From an uncultured Rhodospirillales bacterium (GTDB taxonomy: Bacteria; Pseudomonadota; Alphaproteobacteria; Reyranellales; Reyranellaceae): DNA of 46,052 nucleotides. The DNA is taken from NCBI GenBank assembly GCA_902825855.1, contig CADECW010000001.1, forward strand, positions 95,958-142,009, in the 5' to 3' direction. A program made the translations under genes and the position numbers. Shown here piece after piece: positions 15,444 to 24,320 of the stretch. Below the pieces are notes generated by a model, which ran no database searches, had not been told where the DNA came from, and saw nothing but the letters and a program-made list of their open reading frames with translations. The stretch's first letter is position 1; each line of letters starts with the position of its first letter.

Positions 15444-17225
15444 GTGATCGAACCCTGGCAACTCGATCCGTACGCAGGACGCGCACGATGGCGCCGCTGG
15501 CTCCTGCTCGTCCTGGTGCTGATCACCACGTTCGTCGGTCTCATGCTGATGGGTCGCATCGTGGCGGCGCGCGGGCCGGAGATCCTGAAACCTATCTTCC
15601 TGCCCTGCTTTGCGCTGCTGTTCGCCTGGATCGCTGTCTCCTTCTGGAGCGGCGTGTTCGGCTTCCTGCTGGGTGTCCTGCGGCGCCATCCCGTCACGCT
15701 GGCACGACAGGGGCCGGCTGCAGGCGAGATTTCGACGCTGCGCCAGCGCACCGCAATCCTGATCCCGGTCTATAACGAAGACCCTGTCGAAGTGTCCGGC
15801 CGGGTGGTCGTCATGCAGCGCTCCCTGCAGGCGACGGGGCATGCCGGCAATTTCGACTTCTTCATACTGAGCGATACGACCAACGGCGAGATCGCTGTGC
15901 AGGAAGAGCGCCTCTACGGCGAGCTTCGCGAGCGACTGGCCGCCGAAACCCGCCTGTTCTATCGCCGGCGCGCGCAGAACACCGGCAAGAAAGCCGGCAA
16001 CATCGCCGAGTGGATCGACACGCGCGGGCCCGACTACGCCTTCATGATCGTGCTCGATGCCGACAGCCTGCTGAGCGGCGACACCATGGTGAGGCTGGCG
16101 GCGCTGATGGAGGCCAATCCCCGCACCGGCCTCATCCAGACGCACATCGTGCCGGCCGGTCGCGAGACGCTGTTCGCCCGTGCCCTGCAATTCTCGTCGC
16201 GCATGACCGGCGTCGTGCTGTCGATGGGCAACAGCTTCTGGCAGACCAGCGAAGCCAACTACTTCGGCCACAACGCCATCCTCCGCGTCTCTGCCTTCGC
16301 CAAGTGCTGCCGCTTGCCGGTGCTGTCGGGCCGGCCGCCGCTCGGCGGCGATATACTCAGTCACGACTTCGTCGAAGCGGCCTTTCTACGGCGCGGCGGC
16401 TGGTATTGCTGGCTGCTGCCCGAGCTCCGAGGCAGCTACGAAGAGCTGCCCAGCAATCTCCTCGACTATGCGGTCCGGGACCGCCGCTGGATGCAGGGCA
16501 ACCTGCAGCACGCCCGGCTGATCGGCCAGCGTGGCCTGCACTGGATGAGTCGCCTGCATCTCGGCATGGGCATCTTTGCCTATGTGGCCTCACCCCTGTG
16601 GCTCGCCATGCTGATGCTGAGCTCGGCCATGGTGGTCGACCACCGCCTTACCGGCGACATCTATTTCGGACCTACCCGCAGCCTCTTTCCGCTCTGGCCG
16701 CAATATCACTGGCCGGAGATCCATGGCCTGCTCGGCATGACGATAGCCCTGCTGTTCGGGCCCAAGGTCATGGCGCTCATCCTGCGCCTGTGGTCGACGC
16801 GCGGTGCGCGCCGTTTCGGCGGGCGTCTTGCCATGACGACGAGCTTCCTGGTCGAGACCGGCTTCTCGACATTGCTGGCGCCGGTGATGATGCTGTTCCA
16901 CACGACCTTCCTGGTGCGCATCCTGGCCGGCAATGCCGTGGGCTGGCCGCCCCAGCCGCGCGGCGATCGCGGCATGGATTGGCGGCAGGCCTTGCAGCGG
17001 CACGTCGGCCATGTGCTGTTCGGCGTGGCGGCTCTCACTGCCTTGGGCGCCATCGTTCCCGACTACGTACCGTGGATCCTGCCGGTTGTAGCGGGGCTCC
17101 TGCTCTCGGCGCCGCTCGCCGTTCTGTCCAGCCGGCGGGCCATGGGGCTCGCGGCGCGCCGGCTGAGGCTATTCGTGACGCCCGAGGAGCGCGCTCAGGC
17201 CACGCTTGCGATCGGGCATCAGTAG
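15444..17225 (+). CDS. opgH: Membrane glucosyltransferase OpgH/MdoH
   Basis: 593 residues beginning at GTG 15444. Two N-terminal membrane helices (WLLLVLVLITTFVGLMLMG is the first) precede a family 2 glycosyltransferase domain: IPVYNEDPVEVSGRV, the metal-binding D205-A-D207 in VLDADSLLSGD, HDFVEAAFLRRGGW and RDRRWMQGNLQH with Trp349, the (Q/R)xxRW motif of processive synthases. Several membrane helices follow. It transfers glucose from UDP-glucose to make the beta-1,2 backbone and exports it. At 593 residues it lacks the long N-terminal cytoplasmic region of E. coli OpgH (847), the part that carries FtsZ-binding there, a usual state in alphaproteobacteria. Confidence 0.95.
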   Translation: MIEPWQLDPYAGRARWRRWLLLVLVLITTFVGLMLMGRIVAARGPEILKPIFLPCFALLFAWIAVSFWSGVFGFLLGVLRRHPVTLARQGPAAGEISTLRQRTAILIPVYNEDPVEVSGRVVVMQRSLQATGHAGNFDFFILSDTTNGEIAVQEERLYGELRERLAAETRLFYRRRAQNTGKKAGNIAEWIDTRGPDYAFMIVLDADSLLSGDTMVRLAALMEANPRTGLIQTHIVPAGRETLFARALQFSSRMTGVVLSMGNSFWQTSEANYFGHNAILRVSAFAKCCRLPVLSGRPPLGGDILSHDFVEAAFLRRGGWYCWLLPELRGSYEELPSNLLDYAVRDRRWMQGNLQHARLIGQRGLHWMSRLHLGMGIFAYVASPLWLAMLMLSSAMVVDHRLTGDIYFGPTRSLFPLWPQYHWPEIHGLLGMTIALLFGPKVMALILRLWSTRGARRFGGRLAMTTSFLVETGFSTLLAPVMMLFHTTFLVRILAGNAVGWPPQPRGDRGMDWRQALQRHVGHVLFGVAALTALGAIVPDYVPWILPVVAGLLLSAPLAVLSSRRAMGLAARRLRLFVTPEERAQATLAIGHQ

Positions 17226-17397
17226 TTCGGCACCGTTGCGGGGCGGCCGTGACTTCAAGCGAGGCATTCAGACAGTTACGCTAGTTGCGCTACCGCTTTT
17301 TCCCCGCCTCCATCGCCGTGCCGACCGGATGGCGTGGATCGGATGGACGAGGAATGGAGCGACAAGCGGCGGAGCCTAGCTGACACCGGCGTGCTTG

Positions 17398-17420
17398 TCA
17401 ATAACTACGGTTAGTATTGA
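17398..17420. promoter_or_regulatory. AT-rich imperfect dyad upstream of the NTF2-like gene
   Basis: Arms TCAATAACTA (17398-17407) and TAGTATTGA (17412-17420) pair around CGGT with a single unpaired A. It stands out in a GC-rich 286-base intergenic region (17226-17511) and ends about 90 bases before the next start codon. It could be an operator or a hairpin; no regulator is encoded beside it. Confidence 0.4.
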
Positions 17421-17511
17421 CTGATCGTTGGTTCCCGCCGCTTGCCATCAGGCACTCGGCGGCTACGCTCGTGCCCGCATCGCCCCGACAGCCTTTCGCA
17501 GGAGCCCGCCC

Positions 17512-18054
17512 ATGCCAGCCGATCTCGCCGCCCTTTGGGAAGCCCACTGCCGCCATGAGTTCGAGACGCGCGATGTCGATGCCACCATGGCAACCATGGT
17601 TGAGCGGCCCTACGTCAACCACGTGCCGACCATGACCGGCGGCGTCGGCCACGACCAGTTGAAGCGCTTCTACAAGTACCATTTCATCGGCGGCAATCCG
17701 CCCGACACCGAGTTGAAGCCGATCAGCCGCACCGTCGGCGCCGAGCAGATCGTCGACGAAATGATCTTCTGCTTCACCCATACCAGCGAGGTCGACTGGC
17801 TGCTCCCAGGCATCGCGCCGACCGGAAAGCGCGTCGAGGTCCCGCTGGTCGCCATCGTGCGCTTCGAGGGCGACAAGGTCGCGCACGAGCACATCTATTG
17901 GGACCAGGCATCGGTACTGGTGCAGGTCGGCCTGCTCGATCCCAAAGGGCTGCCGGTCGTCGGAATCGATTCCGCGCGCAAAGTCGTCGACAACGCACTG
18001 CCCAGCAACGGGCTGATGACGCGCTGGAAGACGAGCGCCGGAAAGCCGATCTAG
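17512..18054 (+). CDS. NTF2/SnoaL-like fold protein
   Basis: 180 residues. The start at 17512 (MPADLAALWEAH) has AGGAG nine bases upstream; the open frame extends further without a better start. The pattern HEFETRDVDATMATM then PYVNHVPTMTGGVG, and the later VPLVAIVRFEGDKVAHEHIYWDQ, are typical of SnoaL-like members of the NTF2 superfamily, which fold as a cone around a small ligand pocket. Such proteins act as cyclases, isomerases or ligand binders. It is 13 bases before a gamma-glutamyltransferase homologue and likely co-transcribed, but the joint role is unknown. Confidence 0.75.
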   Translation: MPADLAALWEAHCRHEFETRDVDATMATMVERPYVNHVPTMTGGVGHDQLKRFYKYHFIGGNPPDTELKPISRTVGAEQIVDEMIFCFTHTSEVDWLLPGIAPTGKRVEVPLVAIVRFEGDKVAHEHIYWDQASVLVQVGLLDPKGLPVVGIDSARKVVDNALPSNGLMTRWKTSAGKPI

Positions 18055-18067
18055 CAGGAAGTCCGCC

Positions 18068-19798
18068 ATGCCCTCCACCCGCCCTACCCTCTACGGCAGC
18101 CGGCATGCCGTCTCCGCCGGTCACTACCTCGCGGCGGCCGCGGGCTTCGCAATCCTCGAGGCCGGTGGCAATGCCATCGATGCCGGCTGTGCCGCGGGTA
18201 TCGCACTCGCCGTGCTGCACCCAGATGAAGTGAACGTTGCCGGGGTGGCGCCGATCATGATCCGCACCGGCCCTAGCGCGAAGGTACCGGGCAACATCGT
18301 GACCATCGCAGGTCTCGGCCATTGGCCGAAACGTTTCCCATCCGACCTCTTCATGCGCGAGCATGGCGGCAAGATGCCGTTGGGGATCCTGCGCACCGTG
18401 GTGCCGGCGGCGCCCGATGCCTGGATCACTGCCCTCACCGGCTACGGCACGATGTCGTTCGGCGACGTTGCCAGTGCCGCCGTGCGCTACGCTCGCGAAG
18501 GCTTCGCGGTGTTCGAGTACATGGCGACCATGATCAAGCAGTACGAGGACGGCTATCGCTCCTGGCCGTCCAATTCGGCGATCTTCCTGCCGGGTGGCAA
18601 GTTGCCCCAGGTCGGCGACCGCTTCGTGCAGAGCGATCTCGCCGGAACGCTGCAGTACATGATCGACCAGGAACGCACGGCGGCGAAGCATGGGCGGCTG
18701 GCCGGTCTCGCGGCGGCGCGCGCCGCCTTCTATTGCGGCGACATCGCCGAGACGATCGTGCGCTATCACGAAGAGAACGGCGGCTACCTGGCGCGCGACG
18801 ATCTCGCAGACTTCCATTGCCGCTACGAGGAGCCGGTCCAGGTGCGCTGGCGCGACTTCCAGGTCTTCACCTGCGGACCATGGTGCCAGGGCCCGATGCT
18901 CGCCCAGGCACTGCGCATGATCGAGGCGGCGGGTGGCCTGAAGGGTCTGGCGCACAACGGCCCCGACTACATCCATCTCGTCACCGAGATCTTGAAGGCG
19001 GCCTGCGCCGACCGCGAGTATCGCTACGGCGATCCGTTGTTCGTCGATGTCGGCATGGACGAGCTTCTGTCGGATGCCCATGTGGCCGCACGCGTCGCTG
19101 CCATCGACCATGAGCGCGCCATGCCCGACATGCCGCCGCCCCTCGGACGCTATCCCGGCAACATGCCGCCACCCGCGACGGCCTCGGGCGCCAGGAGCGA
19201 CGCCGTCGTAGAGCCCGATACCTCCTACTGCTGTGCCGTCGATCGCTGGGGCAATGCCATGTCGGCCACACCCTCCGACGGCTCCTGGCGCTCGCCGGTA
19301 ATTCCGGGACTCGGTATCGTCCCGTCGGGCCGCGGCACGCAATCGCGGCCCGATCCGAGCCACCCCTCGGGCGTGGCGCCGGGCAAGCGGCCAAGACTTA
19401 CGCCCAATCCGGCCATGGCCGTGCGCGACGACGGCAGCGTCATGCCTTTCGGCGCTCCGGGTGGCGACGTGCAGGTGCAGGCCATGCTGCAGGTGTTCCT
19501 GAACACCTTCCACTTCGGCATGGATGTCCAGGAGGCGATCGAGCAGCCGCGCTTCGCGACCTTCAGCTTTCCCAATTCCTTCGCGCCGTACACTCACCTG
19601 CCCGGCCGGCTCAATATCGAGGATCGCCTGCCAGCGGCCACGATCGAAGATCTGCGCCGGCGCGGCCACGACGTCGAAATGTGGCCGGCACTCACCCGCC
19701 GCGCCTGCTCGGTCGAGGCGATCCTGCTGGACAGCCGCACCGGCTTCCTGCGCGCTGGCGCCGACTTTCGCCAGCCCGCGTATGCCATCGTGAGCTGA
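18068..19798 (+). CDS. Gamma-glutamyltransferase-family Ntn hydrolase
   Basis: 576 residues. The N-terminus HAVSAGHYLAAAAGFAILEA followed by GGNAIDAGCAAGIALAV is the standard GGT opening. The self-cleavage site is seen as DTSYCCAVDRWGNAMSATPS with the predicted nucleophile Thr385, and the glycine-rich MPFGAPGGDVQVQAMLQV near the C-terminus fits the oxyanion region. No signal peptide is visible, so it is probably cytoplasmic, unlike E. coli Ggt, and belongs to the broad GGT-like group (including cephalosporin acylase and other amidases). The N-terminal arginine/glutamate-binding region differs from classical Ggt, so the substrate is uncertain. It lies directly behind the NTF2-like gene. Confidence 0.88.
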   Translation: MPSTRPTLYGSRHAVSAGHYLAAAAGFAILEAGGNAIDAGCAAGIALAVLHPDEVNVAGVAPIMIRTGPSAKVPGNIVTIAGLGHWPKRFPSDLFMREHGGKMPLGILRTVVPAAPDAWITALTGYGTMSFGDVASAAVRYAREGFAVFEYMATMIKQYEDGYRSWPSNSAIFLPGGKLPQVGDRFVQSDLAGTLQYMIDQERTAAKHGRLAGLAAARAAFYCGDIAETIVRYHEENGGYLARDDLADFHCRYEEPVQVRWRDFQVFTCGPWCQGPMLAQALRMIEAAGGLKGLAHNGPDYIHLVTEILKAACADREYRYGDPLFVDVGMDELLSDAHVAARVAAIDHERAMPDMPPPLGRYPGNMPPPATASGARSDAVVEPDTSYCCAVDRWGNAMSATPSDGSWRSPVIPGLGIVPSGRGTQSRPDPSHPSGVAPGKRPRLTPNPAMAVRDDGSVMPFGAPGGDVQVQAMLQVFLNTFHFGMDVQEAIEQPRFATFSFPNSFAPYTHLPGRLNIEDRLPAATIEDLRRRGHDVEMWPALTRRACSVEAILLDSRTGFLRAGADFRQPAYAIVS

Positions 19799-19893
19799 GG
19801 CGCACGCGCCCGGATACCGGTGCGCGCGGCGTCGGGCGCCATCGCGTCGACCGCCTGCTCTCCTCTATAGTCGGCGGGCGAAGGGGAGATGAC

Positions 19894-20862
19894 ATGAGTC
19901 CGAAGACCAAGCACAAGCCAAAAACCAAGGAGGCCGCCAAGCCGGTGGCCAAGCCCGGCATCCGAGTGCACCACCTGCCGTCGATCAAGGCCGGCAAGTA
20001 TGCCGACGGCCTGCCCTACGACCAGATCCGCTATCTCGAGTGCAAGCTGATCCTGAAACCCAACCATTTCAGCTCGCGGCAGAGCCTGTTCGATTTCGCC
20101 AAGGTGCTGCGCCGGCCGGCCAAGGCGACCGGCGTGTTCTTCGATCCAGTGACCTTCACCGAGCGGCCACTCGCTGTTCGCGAGGTGCTGTTCGTCGATA
20201 CCCCCGACTTCCGACTGTACAACAACGCTTTCATCCTGCGCCGCCGTATCCCTTATCAGGACGGCTTTCCGATCGGCGTGCCGGAGATCGTCTTCAAGTT
20301 CCGCCACAGCGACCCGCAGAAGACGGCCGAGATGGACATGCGTCCGCACATCAACGGTGACTACCGCATCAAGTTCAAGGCCGAGGCGCTGCCGCTGAAG
20401 GACGGACTGGGTGGCATGCGAATGCTCTACTCGCACAATGTCGAGTTCCATCTCGAGAGCGCGATCATGAGCGACCGCATGTCGATGGAGCGCATCGCCC
20501 AGTCGCTGCCGGCGCTGCAGGCGATTACCTGGGAGAAGGATGAACGCGCCGAACTGGTCGGCGGCACCATCGTCGAGGAAGTGCTGCAGGACATCGGCAT
20601 GCTCGACTTCGGCAATCGCATGTCGGCCATGTGCAACGTCGCGCTGTGGCGCAATCGCGGCGACCATGCGCCTTTGATCGGAGAATTCGCTTTCCAATTG
20701 AAGTTCCGCCGCCGTGAGGAGCTGACCGACGAGGCGCTGGGCCGCTGCGAGGCGTTCTTCCTCGCGCTGCAGACGGAGGCGCGCGACTGGATCCAGCTCG
20801 GCGCCACCAAGACCGGCGTGGTTTACAGGCTCAAGGGCAACCCGCCACACGCTCACGAATGA
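19894..20862 (+). CDS. CYTH-like protein of unknown function
   Basis: 322 residues from ATG 19894, preceded by GGGGAG. A basic tail (KTKHKPKTKEAAKPVAK) comes first. The body has alternating strands rich in charged residues: IRYLECKLIL, then VLFVDTPDFRLYNNAFILRR, PEIVFKFRHSD, YRIKFKAEAL and later EFAFQLKFRRREEL. The order E-x-K strand, D-T-P-x-x-x-L, L-R-R-R and K-F-R resembles the triphosphate tunnel (CYTH) fold found in adenylate cyclase CyaB and inorganic triphosphatase, but the classic ExExK is incomplete. This is inference by eye, not an established assignment. No signal peptide or membrane helix. Confidence 0.7.
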   Translation: MSPKTKHKPKTKEAAKPVAKPGIRVHHLPSIKAGKYADGLPYDQIRYLECKLILKPNHFSSRQSLFDFAKVLRRPAKATGVFFDPVTFTERPLAVREVLFVDTPDFRLYNNAFILRRRIPYQDGFPIGVPEIVFKFRHSDPQKTAEMDMRPHINGDYRIKFKAEALPLKDGLGGMRMLYSHNVEFHLESAIMSDRMSMERIAQSLPALQAITWEKDERAELVGGTIVEEVLQDIGMLDFGNRMSAMCNVALWRNRGDHAPLIGEFAFQLKFRRREELTDEALGRCEAFFLALQTEARDWIQLGATKTGVVYRLKGNPPHAHE

Positions 20863-21075
20863 ACGCATCCTGGCAGAGGCGAAGCCCGCAAGGAGCGCAA
20901 GAAGGTGCCCCAAGCACAAAAGCGCGAGGAAGAAGAAGTCACGAAGCGACCGCGTCTCATCGATCACGAGTGATCCATCGGACCCGCGCCCGATGAAGGC
21001 GCTGGCGGGCCGGCATGCACCCGGACCGCTCTCGGATATGCTAGGGTGCCCGAAGGGCTCTTTCCGGTATCTTCC

Positions 21076-22476
21076 ATGCACCTGTCGCGTCGTACTTTGC
21101 TCGCCGCTACCGCCGGCGTCGCCGCCGGACTGCCGTCGACCCAAGCTGTCGCCCAGGCGACGGGGCGCAAGACCCTGCGCCTGATGAACCGGGTAATCGA
21201 GGTCAACGGCAAGCCGGCGACGCGCTATGGCGTCTTTCAGCCTTCGGGCGAGTGGGGCATCACCCTGAACGAAGGCGAGACCTTCGATGTGCGCCTGGAG
21301 AACGGCCTCGACGTACTGTCGGGACTGCACTGGCACGGGCTCAATCCACCGTGGCGCCAGGACGGCGTGCCCTACATCTCCGGCCCGCCGATCGCCCCCG
21401 GCAAGTCCGCGGACTACAGTTTCGCTGCCCAGCCCACCGGTACGCGCTGGATGCATTCGCACTTCGGGCTGCAGGAGCAGAACCTGTTGGCCGCACCGCT
21501 GATCGTGCGCGAACAGAGCGCCATACGGAGCGGCCTGCAGGAAGTCGTGATGCTGCTCGGGGACTTCTCCTGGACCAAGCCCAGCCTGATCTTCGAGGAG
21601 CTGCGCAAGCCCAAGCCGATGGCGCCGATGGGCAGCATGAAGGAGGCCAATCCGTCGGGCGGCATGGACCTGAACGACGTGACCTACGATGCCTACCTGG
21701 CCAACGACCGCACGCTCGGTGATCCGCAGGTGTTCGACGTCGAGAAAGCCGGGGAAGTTCGGCTGCGTATCATCAACGCGGCGGCCTCGACCAACTTCAT
21801 GATCGAACTCGGCAACATCGAGGGCACGGTGCTGACCGTCGACGGCAATCCGGTGGTGCCGATGAAGGTCCGTCAGTTCCCGCTCGCGATCGCCCAACGC
21901 GTCGACATCGTGGTGCGTATGCCGGCCGACGGGTCGGCGCTGCCCGTGCTGGCGCGGGCCGAAGGACTCACCAGGCAGACAGGGGTGATCCTGCGTCCGC
22001 CTGGCGCTGCAATCATGAAGATCGGCGAGACGGTCGGGACGCCAGCGCCGGCGCTCGGCCTGATCGACGAGACGAAACTGCGTGCAGCACAGCCGTTGCC
22101 GTCACGCCCAATCGATCGCTCTGTCCCCGTCGATCTCACCGGCAACATGTCGGGCTATATCTGGGGCATGGCGGTGCACGGCCTGGAAGCCGTGCCGGTC
22201 AGCGTGGAAAAGGGCGAGCGCGTCGAGCTGGTGATGCGCAACACCACGATGATGGCCCATCCCATGCATCTGCACGGCCATTCGTTCCAGGTCACAGAGA
22301 TCAACGGCCAGGCTTTCGCCGGCGCGGTACGCGATGTGGTGCTGGTGCCGCCGCGCGCCACGGTCAAGGTCGTGTTCGACGCGGACAATCCCGGCCTGTG
22401 GGCCTATCACTGCCACAACCTTTATCACTTGGCGGCAGGCATGTTCGCGACCGTGGTCTATCGCGGCTTCAATTGA
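21076..22476 (+). CDS. Tat-exported multicopper oxidase (laccase/CumA-like)
   Basis: 466 residues. The N-terminus HLSRRTLLAATAGVAAGLP is a twin-arginine signal, so it is folded with copper before export. All four copper-binding blocks are intact: HWHG at 85-88, HSHF at 127-130, HPMHLHGH from 395 and HCHNLYHLAAGM from 445, giving the trinuclear centre and a type 1 site with axial Met. It should oxidise phenols, Mn(II) or Cu(I) in the periplasm with reduction of oxygen to water. The start at 21076 is chosen for the signal peptide; GTG 21046 is an alternative. The preceding 213 bases (20863-21075) hold no convincing gene. Confidence 0.93.
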   Translation: MHLSRRTLLAATAGVAAGLPSTQAVAQATGRKTLRLMNRVIEVNGKPATRYGVFQPSGEWGITLNEGETFDVRLENGLDVLSGLHWHGLNPPWRQDGVPYISGPPIAPGKSADYSFAAQPTGTRWMHSHFGLQEQNLLAAPLIVREQSAIRSGLQEVVMLLGDFSWTKPSLIFEELRKPKPMAPMGSMKEANPSGGMDLNDVTYDAYLANDRTLGDPQVFDVEKAGEVRLRIINAAASTNFMIELGNIEGTVLTVDGNPVVPMKVRQFPLAIAQRVDIVVRMPADGSALPVLARAEGLTRQTGVILRPPGAAIMKIGETVGTPAPALGLIDETKLRAAQPLPSRPIDRSVPVDLTGNMSGYIWGMAVHGLEAVPVSVEKGERVELVMRNTTMMAHPMHLHGHSFQVTEINGQAFAGAVRDVVLVPPRATVKVVFDADNPGLWAYHCHNLYHLAAGMFATVVYRGFN

Positions 22477-22543
22477 AGGAGCACGAGAACTAAAGGAGCG
22501 CGAGCCAGAGGCCCCGCATCTTGGACAAACCCGGCTAGGGCAA

Positions 22544-23053
22544 TTACTTCCATAGCTCCATGAGTGGGCCTGCCCTGCCCTGCACCGGATCCATCTCGGG
22601 CAGCGGCACCCTGGCGATGTTGTCAACGGCCGTGGCGTGCTCGATCTCGCCCGGCCGCTTCTGGTCCAGCGAGCAATTGAGCGGATAGGCACCGACCACC
22701 AGAAGATCGCCGCTCGTTTCGATTCGTCGGTGTCCGGTGCCAGCTGGCAGCACGACGACGTCGCCCGCCTCGACGGCCAGCCTGCGACCCCTGGCCCCTC
22801 CGAACTCGACGGTCGCCAGCCCGCGCGCAATACCCAGCACTTCATGCGTCCGCGTATGAAAGTGCAGGAACGGATAGATTCCGTTGCGCCAGCCGTCACC
22901 CCAGCCGTGCGCGGCAAAGGCACGCTCGAACGGCACGGCGGGGTCGCTCTCGCGCTGCAGTTCGAAGGCTGCGCGATAGACGATCAGAGGCAGGCGTGGA
23001 TTATTGGGAGTTTCGCCATCATCCTCGAAGCGAAACGCTTGCACTTCCGTCAT
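22544..23053 (-). CDS. Cupin-fold protein (YjlB-like)
   Basis: 169 residues. The metal-binding cupin motif 1 is HFHTRTHEVLGIARGLATVE and motif 2 is the stretch AGDVVVLPAGTGHRRI. The surrounding NNPRLPLIVYRAAFELQ and GWRNGIYPFLHFH match the YjlB/COG4297 group. These are small mononuclear metal proteins of unresolved activity. The ATG at 23053 has GGGAG nine bases upstream; the longer frame to 23134 has no better start. It is divergent from the Yellow-like gene by 80 bases and convergent with the multicopper oxidase. Confidence 0.88.
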   Translation of the reverse strand: MTEVQAFRFEDDGETPNNPRLPLIVYRAAFELQRESDPAVPFERAFAAHGWGDGWRNGIYPFLHFHTRTHEVLGIARGLATVEFGGARGRRLAVEAGDVVVLPAGTGHRRIETSGDLLVVGAYPLNCSLDQKRPGEIEHATAVDNIARVPLPEMDPVQGRAGPLMELWK

Positions 23054-23133
23054 CGGTTTCTCCCGGCCGGCAATGTCCGCAACCGGCTGGCATAGCCGGC
23101 GTTTGGTTCCCAGTGTCCTCCCAGGGAAGACCA

Positions 23134-24270
23134 ATGGTCCACCGTCGATTCATCCTGGCCGGCGGCTTTGCGATGCTGTCGACAGCCTCGGCTCGCGGCC
23201 AGACGCCGGCGCCATCTCAACAGGCACTCGCGCCGGGCGGTAAGAAGCCGGCCTTCCACCTCGAGGAGGTCGCCCATTTCGAACATCAGGCGACCGGCGT
23301 GGCAGTGTCGGCGGATGGTCGTGTTTTCGTCAACTTCCCACGCTGGACCGAGGACAGTCCGGTTTCCGTCGCCGAAGTGGCGCCCGGCGGAACGCTGAAA
23401 GCCTACCCTGACGAAACCTGGAATTCGTGGCGCAACGCTGGCGGTCCCGCACCGTCACCGCGTGATCACTTCGTGTGCGTGCAGTCGGTGGTGGCTGACA
23501 ATCGTGGCAATCTCTGGGTGCTCGACCCGGCCTCGCCGGGCATCGACAAGGTCGTACCCGGCGGACCGAAGTTGGTCCGTATCGACCTTGCGACCAACAA
23601 GGTCGCCCAGATCATCCACTTTGGCGAGGACGTGGCACTGCAGGGCAGCTACCTGAACGACGTCCGCTTCCATCCCGATGGCGCGACGGCCTTCATCACC
23701 GATTCCGGTGCGCGCGGCGCCATTGTCGTCGTCGATCTGCAATCGGGCAGCGCGCATGCCCGTCTCGACGGTCATCCGAGCACGCAGCCCGAAAAGGGGG
23801 TCGAGGTCACCGTCAGGGGCGAGAAGATCAAGCGACCGGACGGCCGGCCGTTCCAGGTTGCAGCCGATGGCATCGCACTATCGACGGACGGTGCCACGCT
23901 CTACTGGCAAGCCCTGACGGGCCGCACGCTCTACCGCATCGCTACTGCCGCCCTGACATCGGACGATCCGGAGGACGCCGCGCGCAAGATCGAGAAGGTC
24001 GGCGTCAGCCACGTCGCCGACGGCCTGCTGATGAGCCGCGAGAGCAACCTCTATCTCACCGCCCCCGAAGACAACGAAGTGCGAATGTGGATCGGCGAGC
24101 GGTCCGAGACAGTGATCGCCGACGACAGGCTGAGCTGGCCCGACAGCCTGGCGGAAGGGCCAGACGGGTCGATCTACGTCACCGCTTCGCATTTGCATGA
24201 GATGCCGTGGTTCAGGCAGGGGGCACCTAACGTGCTGCCGACGCAATTGTTCCGCCTGGTTCGTTCCTAG
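23134..24270 (+). CDS. Secreted Yellow/major royal jelly-like beta-propeller protein
   Basis: 378 residues. A signal peptide begins VHRRFILAGGFAMLSTASARG, with paired arginines, so Tat or Sec export is possible. The mature protein has repeated propeller blades: TGVAVSADGRVFVNFPRW, VVADNRGNLWVLDPASPG, LVRIDLATNKVAQIIHF, YLNDVRFHPDGATAFITDSG and WPDSLAEGPDGSIYVTAS. This is the Yellow/MRJP pattern (annotated in bacteria as L-dopachrome tautomerase-related). Bacterial members have no proven reaction; phenolic chemistry is possible given the multicopper oxidase nearby. ATG 23134 follows an AGGGA. Confidence 0.9.
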   Translation: MVHRRFILAGGFAMLSTASARGQTPAPSQQALAPGGKKPAFHLEEVAHFEHQATGVAVSADGRVFVNFPRWTEDSPVSVAEVAPGGTLKAYPDETWNSWRNAGGPAPSPRDHFVCVQSVVADNRGNLWVLDPASPGIDKVVPGGPKLVRIDLATNKVAQIIHFGEDVALQGSYLNDVRFHPDGATAFITDSGARGAIVVVDLQSGSAHARLDGHPSTQPEKGVEVTVRGEKIKRPDGRPFQVAADGIALSTDGATLYWQALTGRTLYRIATAALTSDDPEDAARKIEKVGVSHVADGLLMSRESNLYLTAPEDNEVRMWIGERSETVIADDRLSWPDSLAEGPDGSIYVTASHLHEMPWFRQGAPNVLPTQLFRLVRS

Positions 24271-24320
24271 AATTCTTTGACCTGCCGGGAACATTCGACA
24301 GGCAAACGCGCTGTACGAGA

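Noticed and set aside
19594..21897. 767-residue minus-strand open frame
   Set aside because: It spans several unrelated plus-strand genes (GGT, CYTH-like, multicopper oxidase); no domain is visible, so it is a bias artefact.
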